A DNA stretch of 64,000 bases from Sulfurospirillum sp036802865 (GCF_036802865.1 NZ_DAIRVK010000006.1:1-64000); one strand, 5' to 3'. Shown: positions 42,563 to 52,765, counted from the stretch's first letter. The notes: generated by a model from the sequence alone, not told the origin. A program made the numbers and translations.

Positions 42563-44412
42563 GTTACATTTCCTAGTGTTATAGTGAAACACGCACCTTC
42601 ATGGGTATTGCTTGCTTGAATTTTTCCACCCATTTTATCTTCAATAATCAGTTTTGACATATAAAGTCCAATACCATGACCATGATCTTTTGTGGTGTAG
42701 TATGCATCAAAGATATTGGCTAACTTTTCAGCAGGAATTCCTCCTCCATTATCTTTAATATCAATAATGACTTTTTTAGCATGGTTATAAATTTGAATAA
42801 AAATATAACCACGTTTAATATGTTTTGTTTCACGCATCTCTTTAATTTGATCTTTAGCATTATTGACAACATTGAGTAGTGTTTGCATAAATTCATTTTT
42901 ATAACCACTTACTATAAGGTTGGTTGAATGACTGATATCAATTTTGACATCAATGTAATTGTATTTGATGTTGTGATTGATGATTTTAAGCATAGTTTCA
43001 ATGGCTTCACTGACATCAAAGACAGTTTTAGTGGTGGAGGGCATAATGAACTTTTGGAAATCATTGATCGTATCGGTCATATAACGTACTTGCACCATGA
43101 TGTCATGTACGTATTGATTATTTTGCTCATTGCTCCCATCTTTACTGTTGTAAAAATGTTCTTGCGTAATGGTTGCTATCTCAACCAGTGGATTTTTCCA
43201 TTGATGTGCGATGGAAGAGAAAATTTCACCAATCTCTGCCAATTTTGATTGTTGAATAATAAATTGCTGATGTTTGTTTTTTTGAAGCTCAATGGCTTTG
43301 AGCTCGTTTTCACTACGAATACGCATGTAAATGTTGTGAATAAGCCATGCAATCAAAAAGAGCAAAAAAGGTGAAATTAAAAAAACAGCATCAATGAATT
43401 TTCGGTGTTTATCAAAAAAAGTTGGAGGGGCATTAACAAGTTCAAATTCTTTACTGACAGCATACGGTGAAAGTTCAAATTGATTAATTTTTTGAGCATC
43501 GAACTCATATTGATACTCTATCATTGTTTGCACGTGTAAGGGGTCAATTTTTTTATCTAGTACGTTAATCGCCATTTCTCCGGTATCTGTGCCTATGTTT
43601 TTCGTAGGCACAAGCTTTCCACCCAGTGCTCCTTTGCCTATGAAAAGTGTGTCCGTTACAAAAACAGGCAAAGCACTTTTATCAATCATATTGGCAATTT
43701 GGCTGTTTTTATAGAGATTGCCATATTTGTCGTTATAAAAGCGTATAAAGAAAACTGCTTCATCATCCTTAGGTGTCGAGAAACGCTCTTCGAGTTCTTC
43801 AAGTGTTGATTGTCGAATATATTCGATTTGGAATTTATCTTTATACTCTTCCATTGCTTGCTGAATAAAAGGTTCACTGTCATCACCATTCGCACTAGCA
43901 TCGTTGACGAGATACAGTTTTTTGAGGTTCGGCATCATATGAGCGATCATAGGAATTGTTTCAGGGATAGCCCTCTTTTCCAAGATTCCATAGATACGAT
44001 CTTCTAAACCTTGTTGTTGAATCTCTTCAAGTTCAAATTGTTCAAGACCTGTAAAGACAATAGGTTCCGTTGTAAAAAGCTCATGATAGTATTTGATGAG
44101 GAAGTCATAGGCAAATTTATCAATAGCAATGATGAGGTCATATTTTTGATTTTTGAGTTGAAGCTTATAAAGCTCGAGAAGTTTTGCATAATACGCATCA
44201 GAGTTAATGCGCTTAGAATCCATGTATAAAATATTGGTCGTAATGTCAGTACGACTGTAAAAAATCTCTTCAATTCCTGCTAGGACATCATCACTCCATT
44301 GAAAGCCTTTATGGTAAGAGTTAATAATAAGAATTTTTTTATCGTCAGCAGCAAAAAGAGAAGGGGAGGAAAAGAAAACAAAAACCATTAAAAATAGCAC
44401 AAACTTCTTCAT
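42559..44412 (-). CDS. Histidine kinase with periplasmic ABC-substrate-like sensor
   Basis: The 617-residue protein has a signal/anchor (about 4-20), a large periplasmic domain (25-330) that begins KKILIINSYHKGFQWSDDV as in the ABC substrate-binding-like sensor family, a membrane helix (about 342-362), phospho-acceptor H403 in SSIAHQWKNP and an ATPase domain (GGGIPAEKL, GHGIGLYMSKLI). It overlaps its regulator by 4 nt. The location next to asparaginase and aspartase genes suggests that it senses an amino acid or dicarboxylate; the ligand is unproven. Confidence 0.85.
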   Translation of the reverse strand: MKKFVLFLMVFVFFSSPSLFAADDKKILIINSYHKGFQWSDDVLAGIEEIFYSRTDITTNILYMDSKRINSDAYYAKLLELYKLQLKNQKYDLIIAIDKFAYDFLIKYYHELFTTEPIVFTGLEQFELEEIQQQGLEDRIYGILEKRAIPETIPMIAHMMPNLKKLYLVNDASANGDDSEPFIQQAMEEYKDKFQIEYIRQSTLEELEERFSTPKDDEAVFFIRFYNDKYGNLYKNSQIANMIDKSALPVFVTDTLFIGKGALGGKLVPTKNIGTDTGEMAINVLDKKIDPLHVQTMIEYQYEFDAQKINQFELSPYAVSKEFELVNAPPTFFDKHRKFIDAVFLISPFLLFLIAWLIHNIYMRIRSENELKAIELQKNKHQQFIIQQSKLAEIGEIFSSIAHQWKNPLVEIATITQEHFYNSKDGSNEQNNQYVHDIMVQVRYMTDTINDFQKFIMPSTTKTVFDVSEAIETMLKIINHNIKYNYIDVKIDISHSTNLIVSGYKNEFMQTLLNVVNNAKDQIKEMRETKHIKRGYIFIQIYNHAKKVIIDIKDNGGGIPAEKLANIFDAYYTTKDHGHGIGLYMSKLIIEDKMGGKIQASNTHEGACFTITLGNVT

Positions 44413-44461
44413 AGGAGTGTTCTCTTTTTAATAGATATTATAACATATAACTGAAATGGCT

Positions 44462-44485
44462 CCATCTCCCCAAGAGGAGAGATGG
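44462..44485. terminator. Hairpin between ansB and the kinase gene
   Basis: CCATCTCCCC (44462-44471) and GGAGAGATGG (44476-44485) pair with one mismatch and an AAGA loop. It lies 9 nt beyond the ansB stop on the minus strand. There is no strong T tract, so termination strength is unclear. Confidence 0.55.
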
Positions 44486-44493
44486 AAAATGTC

Positions 44494-45546
44494 TTAGTAT
44501 TCTAAGAACATTTTTTGAAGAGCTGCTTTGTCGTTAGTTTTAGTTAAACCTAACATTAAAAGTACTCTTGCTTTTTGTGCATTGAGGCTATCAACTGCGA
44601 TAAATCCAAATTTTTTATCATCCACTTCGCCTTCAAGTGTTGTGCTACCTGTTGGTACACGACTACTTCTAGCGACTACAACACCTTTTTTAACCGCTTC
44701 GCCAAGACCAGCTTCTGTAGATGGGAATGGATTTCCATTGCCCATACCAGCGTGAATAATACCTTTAGCACCGCCAGCAACTGCAGCTTTTACTAAACTG
44801 TCTGTATCTTCTGGGTGAGCAAATAAAATGTCAACACGTGGAAGGTCTTCTAGTTTGCTGATATCGAATTCAGAGTTTACAGTGTGTTTACGTGTTGGTT
44901 GCATTAAGTATTTAACATCACCATAGTACACTGTACCGATTTTACCTGCATTTGGAGACGCGAATGCATTGACTGAACTTGTATTCACTTTAGTCACTTC
45001 ACGTGCGCTGTGGATTTCGTCATTCATAACAACCACAACACCTTTTCCAGCTGTCTCTTTGCTTGTAACAACATTAACAGCATTTAAAAGGTTCATAGGA
45101 CCATCAGCACTCATAGAAGTACCTGAACGCATAGCACCAACTAGAACAACTGGTTTTTTGCTTTTAACTGTTAAATCTAGGAAGTAAGCAGTCTCTTCCA
45201 TTGTGTCTGTTCCGTGAGTAATCACAACACCATCAATGTCTGATTGTGCAAGAAGCTCATTGACTCTTTTAGCCAATTTCAACCAAACTTTGTTGTTCAT
45301 CTCTTGAGAACCAATGCTAGAAATTTGCTCACCTTTAACCGTTGCAATGTCATTGATTGCAGGCACTGCTGCAAGCAATTTATCAACAGTAACTGCACCC
45401 GCAGAATAAGAACTTTTGATCTCAGATGTACCAGCACCCGCAATGGTACCGCCTGTGGCTAAAATGGCAATAGTAGGCTTTGCCATCAAACAAGAAGAAG
45501 CACCAATTAGTGCCAACGCTACGATAGATTTGTTAAAAAAATTCAT
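44494..45546 (-). CDS. ansB: Periplasmic type II L-asparaginase
   Basis: This enzyme hydrolyses asparagine to aspartate and ammonia in the periplasm. The 350-residue precursor has a signal peptide (IVALALIGASSCLMA). Catalytic threonines appear in ILATGGTIAGAG (first nucleophile) and VITHGTDTMEETA. The aspartate can feed the two AspA enzymes encoded downstream, and the fumarate can act as a respiratory acceptor. AGGAG precedes the ATG. Confidence 0.94.
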   Translation of the reverse strand: MNFFNKSIVALALIGASSCLMAKPTIAILATGGTIAGAGTSEIKSSYSAGAVTVDKLLAAVPAINDIATVKGEQISSIGSQEMNNKVWLKLAKRVNELLAQSDIDGVVITHGTDTMEETAYFLDLTVKSKKPVVLVGAMRSGTSMSADGPMNLLNAVNVVTSKETAGKGVVVVMNDEIHSAREVTKVNTSSVNAFASPNAGKIGTVYYGDVKYLMQPTRKHTVNSEFDISKLEDLPRVDILFAHPEDTDSLVKAAVAGGAKGIIHAGMGNGNPFPSTEAGLGEAVKKGVVVARSSRVPTGSTTLEGEVDDKKFGFIAVDSLNAQKARVLLMLGLTKTNDKAALQKMFLEY

Positions 45547-45671
45547 ACAATACTCTCCTTATAAAAAGTTGTTTGACATGTAAAACAAATCGGGACTAAA
45601 AGCCCCGAGCGAGAAGGCAAAATTCACTTTACCTCAATGAGGCAAGTTTAAGTTCTATGGTTTTTAATGGA

Positions 45672-45695
45672 GGCTTTGGAGGAGACTCCAAAGCC
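45672..45695. terminator. Perfect inverted repeat between ansB and dcuA
   Basis: GGCTTTGGAG (45672-45681) and CTCCAAAGCC (45686-45695) pair perfectly around a GAGA loop. It lies about 30 nt beyond the dcuA stop on the minus strand. A second partial hairpin with CGGGGC elements is near 45585-45610. They likely separate dcuA from ansB transcripts. Confidence 0.65.
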
Positions 45696-45725
45696 GGTTA
45701 TCAAAAGAGACCTGTAAGGTCTTTT

Positions 45726-47027
45726 TTACAGAATCATGCCGCCGATAGCGAAGGCAAAGATAACAGAAAGAGCGATAGCGATAACGCCAGGAATAACAAA
45801 TGGATGGTTAAAGACATATTTACCAATACGTGTTGAACCGGTATCATCCATCTCAACTGCTGCAATCAGTGTTGGGTATGTTGGAAGTACGAAAAGCGCA
45901 CTAACAGCTGCAAATGAAGCAACAACAGTAAGTGGAGAAACACCTAGTAAAATAGCACTTGGAATAAGCGCTTTTGCTGTTGCTGCTTGTGAATAAAGAA
46001 GTGTACTTGCACAGAAAAGTACAACAGCAAGTAACCATGGATATACGTTAAGTAAATCACCTGCAAATGCTTTGATCTCTTTGATGTGGTTCGCAACAAA
46101 TGTATCACCTAACCATGCAACACCAAGTACACAAATACATGCACTCATACCTGATTTAAACGTTGCAGAGTTAAGAACTTGCGCAGTATCAATTTTAGTG
46201 AAAAATGAAATTAATGTAGCCGCTGCAAACATAAAGAGCATAATGGCTTCATTTCTAGGAAGGACAGGGTTTTTGATGACACCAACTTTATCACTAATCA
46301 ATGTTGCATAGATAACAACAGCAACGATAGAGATAAGGAAAATAGCAACAGAAAGTTTTGCACCTGGTTTAATTTCAACTTTGGTAGCGCCTCTTGTTTT
46401 AATAAGACCTTTTGCAAGTCTGTCTTGATAGACTTCATCGTCTTTAAGCTCTTTACCCAAGAAGTTAGCAACAAATGCTGCAACGATACATGCAAGGAAA
46501 GAAGAAGGAATTAAAATAGCTAATAGTTCTAAATAACCAATACCTTGTTTTTCTAGAACACCGCTCACAAAAACAACTGCCGCAGAAATTGGTGAAGCTG
46601 TAATAGCGATTTGAGAAGCTACAACGGCAATACTTAGAGGACGAGATGGACGAATACCTTGCTCTTTTGCCACTTCTGCAATAACAGGGAGTGTTGCAAA
46701 AGCAGTATGTCCTGTTCCTGCTAAGAATGTCATAATATACGTTACGATAGGTGCAAGAATCGTAATTTGCTTAGGATTTTTACGCAAGATTTTTTCTGCG
46801 ATACTGACCATATAGTCAAGTCCACCAGAAACTTGCATAGCACCGATGGCTGCAATAACAGACATAATGATCAAAATAACATCGATAGGAATCGATCCTA
46901 ATTTAAGACCAAGTCCTAGTGTTAAAACTAAAACACCTAAACCTCCAGCATAACCGATACCAATACTACCTAGTCGTGCACCAAAAAAGATGGCGGCAAG
47001 AACGACGATAACTTCTAACCATAACAT
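45726..47027 (-). CDS. dcuA: Anaerobic C4-dicarboxylate transporter DcuA-like
   Basis: This is a 433-residue transporter, exactly the DcuA length, with 10 or more helices. Signatures include ARLGSIGIGYAGGLGVLVLT, TYIMTFLAGTGHTAFATLPV and SQIAITASPISAAVVF. It exchanges aspartate, fumarate and succinate across the inner membrane. The start is ATG 47027 (AAGGAG 5 nt before); the longer frame to 47066 has no better signal. It is the transport partner of AnsB and the aspartases, in support of fumarate respiration. Confidence 0.92.
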   Translation of the reverse strand: MLWLEVIVVLAAIFFGARLGSIGIGYAGGLGVLVLTLGLGLKLGSIPIDVILIIMSVIAAIGAMQVSGGLDYMVSIAEKILRKNPKQITILAPIVTYIMTFLAGTGHTAFATLPVIAEVAKEQGIRPSRPLSIAVVASQIAITASPISAAVVFVSGVLEKQGIGYLELLAILIPSSFLACIVAAFVANFLGKELKDDEVYQDRLAKGLIKTRGATKVEIKPGAKLSVAIFLISIVAVVIYATLISDKVGVIKNPVLPRNEAIMLFMFAAATLISFFTKIDTAQVLNSATFKSGMSACICVLGVAWLGDTFVANHIKEIKAFAGDLLNVYPWLLAVVLFCASTLLYSQAATAKALIPSAILLGVSPLTVVASFAAVSALFVLPTYPTLIAAVEMDDTGSTRIGKYVFNHPFVIPGVIAIALSVIFAFAIGGMIL

Positions 47028-47174
47028 GGAAACTCCTTTTAATATATCTTCATAAACTTCTTTCATCGCTCATCAAAAAACGATCAAAGAAATTGTGTGC
47101 CACAAGGAAGGAGTAGTGTGGGAAAGGAAGTTGTCGACTCCCTTGTGGCACGGTAACACTAAAAAACTACGTAA

Positions 47175-47193
47175 AGAGTTCCAGTAGAACTCT
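47175..47193 (-). terminator. Short hairpin overlapping the aspA stop
   Basis: AGAGTTC (47175-47181) and GAACTCT (47187-47193) pair perfectly with a CAGTA loop and overlap the TAG stop of aspA1 on the minus strand. A T-rich stretch (47160-47166, read on the minus strand) follows within about 10 nt. It probably acts as the aspA1 terminator. Confidence 0.55.
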
Positions 47194-48598
47194 ATTTTTT
47201 ATCGTATGTACGAGGCTTAATCATGTTTTCTGGTTTGATGATATCATCAAGCTCAGCTTTCGCTAAAAGACCACGTGCAAGAACGATGTCATATACAGAA
47301 CCGCCTGTTTCTAGGGCTTCTTTAGCAACTGAAGTTGAATTCTCATAACCGATAAATGGATTAAGAGCTGTTACAAGACCGATACTGTTAAGTACCAATG
47401 ATTTACATCTCTCAGGATTTGCAGTAATGCCATCAACACATGTTGTTGCCAATGCTTCAAATGCGTTTTTCATCATGTTAACAGAGTTGAAAAGGTTGAA
47501 TGCAATGACTGGTTCAAATACGTTAAGTTGGAGTTGACCACCTTCACATGCCATTGTAACCGCAACGTCTGTACCGATAACTTGGAAACATACTTGGTTT
47601 ACAACCTCAGGCATAACTGGGTTAACTTTACCTGGCATAATTGAGCTACCTGGTTGCATTGCTGGAAGATTAATTTCGCCAAAACCTGTTCTTGGACCTG
47701 AGCTTAAAAGTCTAAGATCGTTACAAATTTTTGACATTTTTGTTGCTACACGTTTAAGAACACCAGAGATTTGTACATAAGCACCTGTATCTTGGGTTGC
47801 TTCAACAAGATCACCCGCAGTTACAAATGGACGACCTGTTACTTCTTGAAGTTTTCCTTCTACTGTTTTTGCATAGTCAGGGTGAGCGTTGATACCTGTA
47901 CCAATAGCAGTTGCGCCAAGGTTCATTTCACGCATCAATTGTTGCGCTTCGATAACACGTTGGATATCTTCACCAATCATAACTGCATAGGTTCTGAATT
48001 CTTGCTCAAGAGTCATAGGAACAGCATCTTGAAGTTGAGTTCTACCCATTTTGATAATATCTTTAAACTCAAGTGCTTTTTTAGCAAATGAATTTTTGAT
48101 AATGCTCATAGAAACTGTAAGCTCGCCTAATTTCTCAAAAAGAGCTACACGAAGTGCTGTTGGGTAAGCATCATTTGTTGATTGAGAAAGGTTAACATCG
48201 TTATTTGGGTGAAGGAATTTGTATTCACCTTTTTTGTGACCCATTTTCTCAAGTCCGATGTTAGCGATAACTTCGTTCGCGTTCATGTTTGTTGATGTAC
48301 CTGCTCCACCTTGGAACATATCAACAACAAATTGATCATGGTATTGACCACCAATGATTTCGTCACAAGCTTCACAAATCACATTTTTTTTGTTTTCAGC
48401 TAAAAGACCAAGGTCATAGTTTGCTAAAGCTGCCGCTTTTTTTACTTTTGCAAGAGAAGTAATAAACGTTGGGAATTTTGCAAGTGTAATTCCAGTAATG
48501 TGGAAGTTCTCAGCTGCACGAGCTGTTTGAACGCCATAATAACATTCGTTAGATATTTCTTTATCACCGATTAGATCGTGTTCCATTCTAGTTGACAT
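47192..48598 (-). CDS. aspA: Aspartate ammonia-lyase, copy 1
   Basis: AspA converts aspartate to fumarate and ammonia. The 468-residue protein carries the fumarase/aspartase signature GSSIMPGKVNPV near 320 with the catalytic serine loop, and TSTNMNANEVIANIG and SQSTNDAYPTALR. AAGGAG precedes ATG 48598. It is a tandem copy of the gene at 48780. With AnsB and DcuA it turns amino acids into fumarate. Confidence 0.95.
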   Translation of the reverse strand: MSTRMEHDLIGDKEISNECYYGVQTARAAENFHITGITLAKFPTFITSLAKVKKAAALANYDLGLLAENKKNVICEACDEIIGGQYHDQFVVDMFQGGAGTSTNMNANEVIANIGLEKMGHKKGEYKFLHPNNDVNLSQSTNDAYPTALRVALFEKLGELTVSMSIIKNSFAKKALEFKDIIKMGRTQLQDAVPMTLEQEFRTYAVMIGEDIQRVIEAQQLMREMNLGATAIGTGINAHPDYAKTVEGKLQEVTGRPFVTAGDLVEATQDTGAYVQISGVLKRVATKMSKICNDLRLLSSGPRTGFGEINLPAMQPGSSIMPGKVNPVMPEVVNQVCFQVIGTDVAVTMACEGGQLQLNVFEPVIAFNLFNSVNMMKNAFEALATTCVDGITANPERCKSLVLNSIGLVTALNPFIGYENSTSVAKEALETGGSVYDIVLARGLLAKAELDDIIKPENMIKPRTYDKK

Positions 48599-48779
48599 TT
48601 TGTCTCCTTAAGATTTAAAGGTGATGAAAGTTTAAACCTTTAAAGAGACTTGAAAATGACTTTTTTGAAAATATTTTAAAAAATATTGAAGTAAGAGAAT
48701 TAATTAAAAGATGTAAAAAATTAAGTGATACGAGAGGTTACATATAAGGCAAAGAAGAGGGGAAAGTTCCCCTGCTATC

Positions 48780-50210
48780 TTAAAGTTTAATGAATTTACT
48801 TTTTTCAGAAAGACCAAAATTATGGGGTTGTATCATATTTTCAGGCTTAATGATCTCATCCAGTTGTTCTTTATCCAGTAAACCCTTGGATAAAACGATG
48901 TCATAAACTGAACCGCCAGTCTCCAAAGCCTCTTTGGCAACGATCGTAGAGTTTTCATACCCGAGGTATGGATTGAGTGCGGTGACCAGCCCAATGCTAT
49001 TTAGTACCAGCGCCTTACATCGTTCAGGATTAGCCGTTATGCCATCGACACAGGTATAGGCAAGTGTCTCAAAAGCATTTTTCATCATATTAATAGAGTT
49101 AAAGAGATTGTAGGCGATCAGTGGCTCAAAAACATTGAGTTGGAGTTGTCCTGCTTCACACGCAAGTGTTACGGCAATGTCCGTACCAATGACTTGAAAA
49201 CAGACTTGGTTCACGACTTCTGGAATGACAGGGTTTACTTTTCCAGGCATGATGGAGCTACCAGGTTGCATCGCAGGCAGATTAATCTCGCCAAAGCCTG
49301 TTCTAGGGCCAGAGCTTAAAAGGCGGAGATCGTTGCAGATTTTAGACATTTTGGTCGCAACACGTTTAAGTACACCCGAGATTTGCACGTAAGCACCCGT
49401 GTCTTGTGTCGCTTCAATAAGATCACCCGCAGTAATGAAAGGACGACCCGTCACCTCTTGCAGTTTGGCTTCCACCGTCTTGGCATAATCGGGATGCGCG
49501 TTAATGCCTGTTCCAATTGCTGTTGCTCCCATGTTAATTTCGCGTACCAACTGCCTTGCTTCATGAACGCGTTGGATGTCTTCGCCGATCATAACGGCGT
49601 AGGTTCGAAATTCTTGCTCTAACGTCATGGGAACAGCATCTTGGAGTTGAGTACGACCCATCTTGATGACATCTTTAAATTCTAATGCTTTTTTTGCAAA
49701 AGAATTTTTGATGATACCCATGGATTCGCCCAATTCACCTAGCTTTTCATAGAGGGCTACACGAAGGGCAGTTGGGTAAGCGTCATTGGTGGATTGTGAA
49801 AGGTTCACATCGTTGTTGGGATGAAGAAATGTGTATTCACCTTTTTTATGCCCCAAAATCTCCAATCCAATATTGGCAATGACTTCATTGGCATTCATAT
49901 TGGTAGAAGTTCCTGCACCTCCTTGGATCATGTCGACTACAAACTGATCATGGAACTTGCCCGCAATGATGGCGTCGCACGCTTCAACAATGGCATTTTT
50001 TTTAGTCTCAGCAAGAAGTTGCAACTCGTAATTGGCAAGAGCCGCGGCTTTTTTAACCTTGGCGATGGATTCAAGAAAGGTAGGGAAGCTTCCAAGTGTG
50101 ACGCCTGTGATGTGAAAGTTTTCTACAGCGCGCGCTGTTTGAACACCATAATAACACTCATTAGAGATCTCTTTATCACCGATAAGGTCATGTTCGATTC
50201 TGGTTGACAC
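48780..50210 (-). CDS. aspA: Aspartate ammonia-lyase, copy 2
   Basis: The 476-residue copy has the same signatures as copy 1 (GSSIMPGKVNPVIPEVV). I start it at GTG 50210, where the sequence VSTRIEHDLIG aligns with MSTRMEHDLIG of copy 1 and AAGGAG lies 7 nt before; the longer frame to 50330 is not supported. By eye most aligned positions are identical, with changes such as FPTFLESIAK for FPTFITSLAK. The C terminus is longer by about 8 residues (LSEKSKFIKL). TATAAT at 50250-50255 (minus strand) is a likely promoter. Confidence 0.93.
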   Translation of the reverse strand: MSTRIEHDLIGDKEISNECYYGVQTARAVENFHITGVTLGSFPTFLESIAKVKKAAALANYELQLLAETKKNAIVEACDAIIAGKFHDQFVVDMIQGGAGTSTNMNANEVIANIGLEILGHKKGEYTFLHPNNDVNLSQSTNDAYPTALRVALYEKLGELGESMGIIKNSFAKKALEFKDVIKMGRTQLQDAVPMTLEQEFRTYAVMIGEDIQRVHEARQLVREINMGATAIGTGINAHPDYAKTVEAKLQEVTGRPFITAGDLIEATQDTGAYVQISGVLKRVATKMSKICNDLRLLSSGPRTGFGEINLPAMQPGSSIMPGKVNPVIPEVVNQVCFQVIGTDIAVTLACEAGQLQLNVFEPLIAYNLFNSINMMKNAFETLAYTCVDGITANPERCKALVLNSIGLVTALNPYLGYENSTIVAKEALETGGSVYDIVLSKGLLDKEQLDEIIKPENMIQPHNFGLSEKSKFIKL

Positions 50211-50546
50211 GTTTTTGCTCCTTAGATTGACGTCTATTTTTCTATTACTATTATAATAGATATACACTGCAAAATCTTTAGAGGAAAAGATTACTTTTGA
50301 AACAAAGATAATTTTTGGATACGAAAACAAATGTGCTTTAAAACAACGTTAAAATCGTTAATATGCGTATGCATCCTTGAAATGAATTTGTAACAATTTA
50401 ACTTCTAGGTTTTGATTAAGGGTTCTCGTACAAAAATATTGATAGAATTATTAGGTTTTTAATTTAATTACGTAAAAAAATCTGCATTCATACATTTATT
50501 AAAATTAATCAAAGTTGCAAAATTAAGAAAGAAGTGATTTTCGCCC
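50211..50546. promoter_or_regulatory. Intergenic region with divergent promoters (aspA2 and the adhesin locus)
   Basis: These 336 nt are very AT-rich and contain no credible gene. The aspA2 promoter uses TATAAT at 50250-50255 (minus strand). For the MotA-like gene a TAGAAT box lies at 50443-50448, giving a leader of roughly 90 nt. Only a weak purine-rich ribosome site precedes its ATG. No terminator-like hairpin or repeat was seen. Confidence 0.55.
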
Positions 50547-52754
50547 ATGAAACGAATTAAAGTCCTTAAAGCGTATTTTATTATCTGGCTCTTTATTGAT
50601 TATGTTATTTACACTAACGCTGAACTGCTCAGTACCTTTTTTATGGCAACGGTGATTTTCAGTACCGCAATTGTAGGTCTCTTAGCGGTTGGAACACTCT
50701 ACCAATTTGTCAGCGGATATGACATTACGATGCTTGGTGGAACATTTGGCGCTCTTGCGTATAAGAAGACTGGGTATGAGTTTTACATCAAAAGTATAGA
50801 TTCTCTATTGCCCGCCAATATTGCACATATGCTCAAGATGCGTAAAAGTCAGCAGAAAATGCTTTTTACACAAGAAGAGTCACGCAACATCATCGAATGG
50901 CTTGACCTGAAATTCCGCAAGCAAAAGTCGTACATTAACTTCTTTATTAATACCGCGATGCTCATAGGATTGCTTGGAACTTTCGTAGGTTTGGTCGAAG
51001 CCATCGATAATATGGGACAGATTATTTTAGGGCTTAATGGCGATATTGATATTAAGCAAATTATGCAAGATTTCTCTGGACCTCTTTCTGGCATGGCTAT
51101 TGGTTTTGGCGCGTCATTATTTGGGGTTGTCTGTGCGGTTATTTTAGGTATCAATGGCTATATTTTATTTCGCTCACAAGATACCCTTATTAGTGGTGTT
51201 GAGGATTGGCTCAAGGACCGTATTATTGATATTGCACCTGAAGTACTGGGTCGAAGCACAGCGTCATCCTCAACAGATTTACCAGAACAGCGTAAAAGTT
51301 TTATGGATATTTTCCTTGAGCAGATGAATAATTTTACAAGTGAGATTTCTAAACTTACCAAATCCAATGAAAATTTTCATGCAATGTCTGAAACATTAAC
51401 ATCAATGAAAACGCTTATGGATGCACAACATGTGACATTTCAGAAGATTGCAGGTTCGCAAGAGACCTCTTTGCGCAAATTTGATGCATTTTTTGAATAT
51501 GCTCAAAAAGCAGATGAGGCCAAAGCATTAAAACTGCATGAAGATAAAGTGGTCATGCAAGCAATGCTGGAAGAGCATACACACCTTCTGACACAAAGTG
51601 GCAATACACTTTTAGCCCTCAACAATGGCGTTGTCAACATGCACCATAAAATGGAACTTCACCATCAAACATCTGAAAAGATTGTAGCGCTTAATGAGCA
51701 ACATTTGCTTCAAAGTGAAACGATTCATCAAGAGACAGTTAAAACGGTAGAACAGTTATCCTCTAATGTTTTAGATGGTGTTGAGCGTGTTGTTGGTGTT
51801 TTAAATCAGCATGAAACAAAACTTGACCATATGATAGAAAATCTAAGTACCGCCTCGCAAACACTTTTAGAGATTTATCGACAATTAGACACGAGCGGTC
51901 AAGTGTTACTTAACATTGCTTCTACGCAAGAACATCATTTTGATGAAACACTAAAAGCGTATGGCGTGTTGCAAGAGCAGATTCAAAAACTAGATGTAAC
52001 ACTCAACCAAGAGATCACAACACTGGAAGCTTTACGCACTCAACGTTCACAAGAACATCAGGTGATTGTTGAAAATCAGGACAAAGCACAGGTTGTTTTC
52101 GAGATAATCGCTTCCACTGTTGAGACAACCAAACAGACATTAGCAACGCTTTTGGATGTTCAGGAGATTTTCAAAGCAGAATCCAAAGAGTCTGCGTATG
52201 AATCACTGCAAGCTGTTGTGGAAGTTCAAAGAGCATTGGCACTTAACAAAGAGTCGTTAGTAACGCTTTTAGGGGTACATGAGAATTTTCATACACGTTA
52301 TTTCAACGCACAAAGTGAAACAAAAAATACATTACAACAGATCAGCCAGAGTGTTGTAGCCGAAAACCACATTAGCGCAGAACTTTTAAAAGCATCAACA
52401 CATATTCACGAAACGCAAAAAATCAATGCAGACCAAGAGAGGCAATTACTCGGGGAATTAAGCGCTGAGTTGGTACGTATTGAATCATTGAATCAATCAG
52501 CGATGGAGCATAAACAAGAGTTTGAAGCGGCTTATTTTAAACACAGTGATGAAAAACAAACCTACGTTGTTGCAGAATTAAGTCAGAAAATTGAACAGAC
52601 ACAGCAACATCTTGAAACGATGGCACAATCGTTAAAAAATATTGAGGAAGTCATTGATCGTCTTGATAAACACAATACGCTTCATGGTGGTGGTGTTGCC
52701 GATGAAATCAAAGGCTTCTTTAGTTCACTTTTTCATAAAAATTCGCAAAATTGA
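50547..52754 (+). CDS. MotA/TolQ-like proton channel protein with long coiled-coil tail
   Basis: The first 215 residues hold four membrane helices (about 9-28, 30-55, 130-155 and 190-215) with the MotA/TolQ-like pair NTAMLIGLLGTFVGLVEAI and MAIGFGASLFGVVCAVILG. The remaining 500 residues are alpha-helical, rich in H, Q, E and L, and should form a long cytoplasmic coiled coil, unlike SiiB or TolQ but like ZorA-type proteins. The MotB-like gene follows after 11 nt and TolC after that, so the complex probably energises or gates adhesin secretion (compare SiiA/SiiB of Salmonella SPI-4). No ZorC/D/E-like gene is near. Confidence 0.8.
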   Translation: MKRIKVLKAYFIIWLFIDYVIYTNAELLSTFFMATVIFSTAIVGLLAVGTLYQFVSGYDITMLGGTFGALAYKKTGYEFYIKSIDSLLPANIAHMLKMRKSQQKMLFTQEESRNIIEWLDLKFRKQKSYINFFINTAMLIGLLGTFVGLVEAIDNMGQIILGLNGDIDIKQIMQDFSGPLSGMAIGFGASLFGVVCAVILGINGYILFRSQDTLISGVEDWLKDRIIDIAPEVLGRSTASSSTDLPEQRKSFMDIFLEQMNNFTSEISKLTKSNENFHAMSETLTSMKTLMDAQHVTFQKIAGSQETSLRKFDAFFEYAQKADEAKALKLHEDKVVMQAMLEEHTHLLTQSGNTLLALNNGVVNMHHKMELHHQTSEKIVALNEQHLLQSETIHQETVKTVEQLSSNVLDGVERVVGVLNQHETKLDHMIENLSTASQTLLEIYRQLDTSGQVLLNIASTQEHHFDETLKAYGVLQEQIQKLDVTLNQEITTLEALRTQRSQEHQVIVENQDKAQVVFEIIASTVETTKQTLATLLDVQEIFKAESKESAYESLQAVVEVQRALALNKESLVTLLGVHENFHTRYFNAQSETKNTLQQISQSVVAENHISAELLKASTHIHETQKINADQERQLLGELSAELVRIESLNQSAMEHKQEFEAAYFKHSDEKQTYVVAELSQKIEQTQQHLETMAQSLKNIEEVIDRLDKHNTLHGGGVADEIKGFFSSLFHKNSQN

Positions 52755-52765
52755 GGAACTAACGT

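Noticed and set aside
50211..50330. N-terminal extension of aspA copy 2
   Set aside because: It is AT-rich, contains the promoter TATAAT, and copy 1 aligns from the GTG at 50210.
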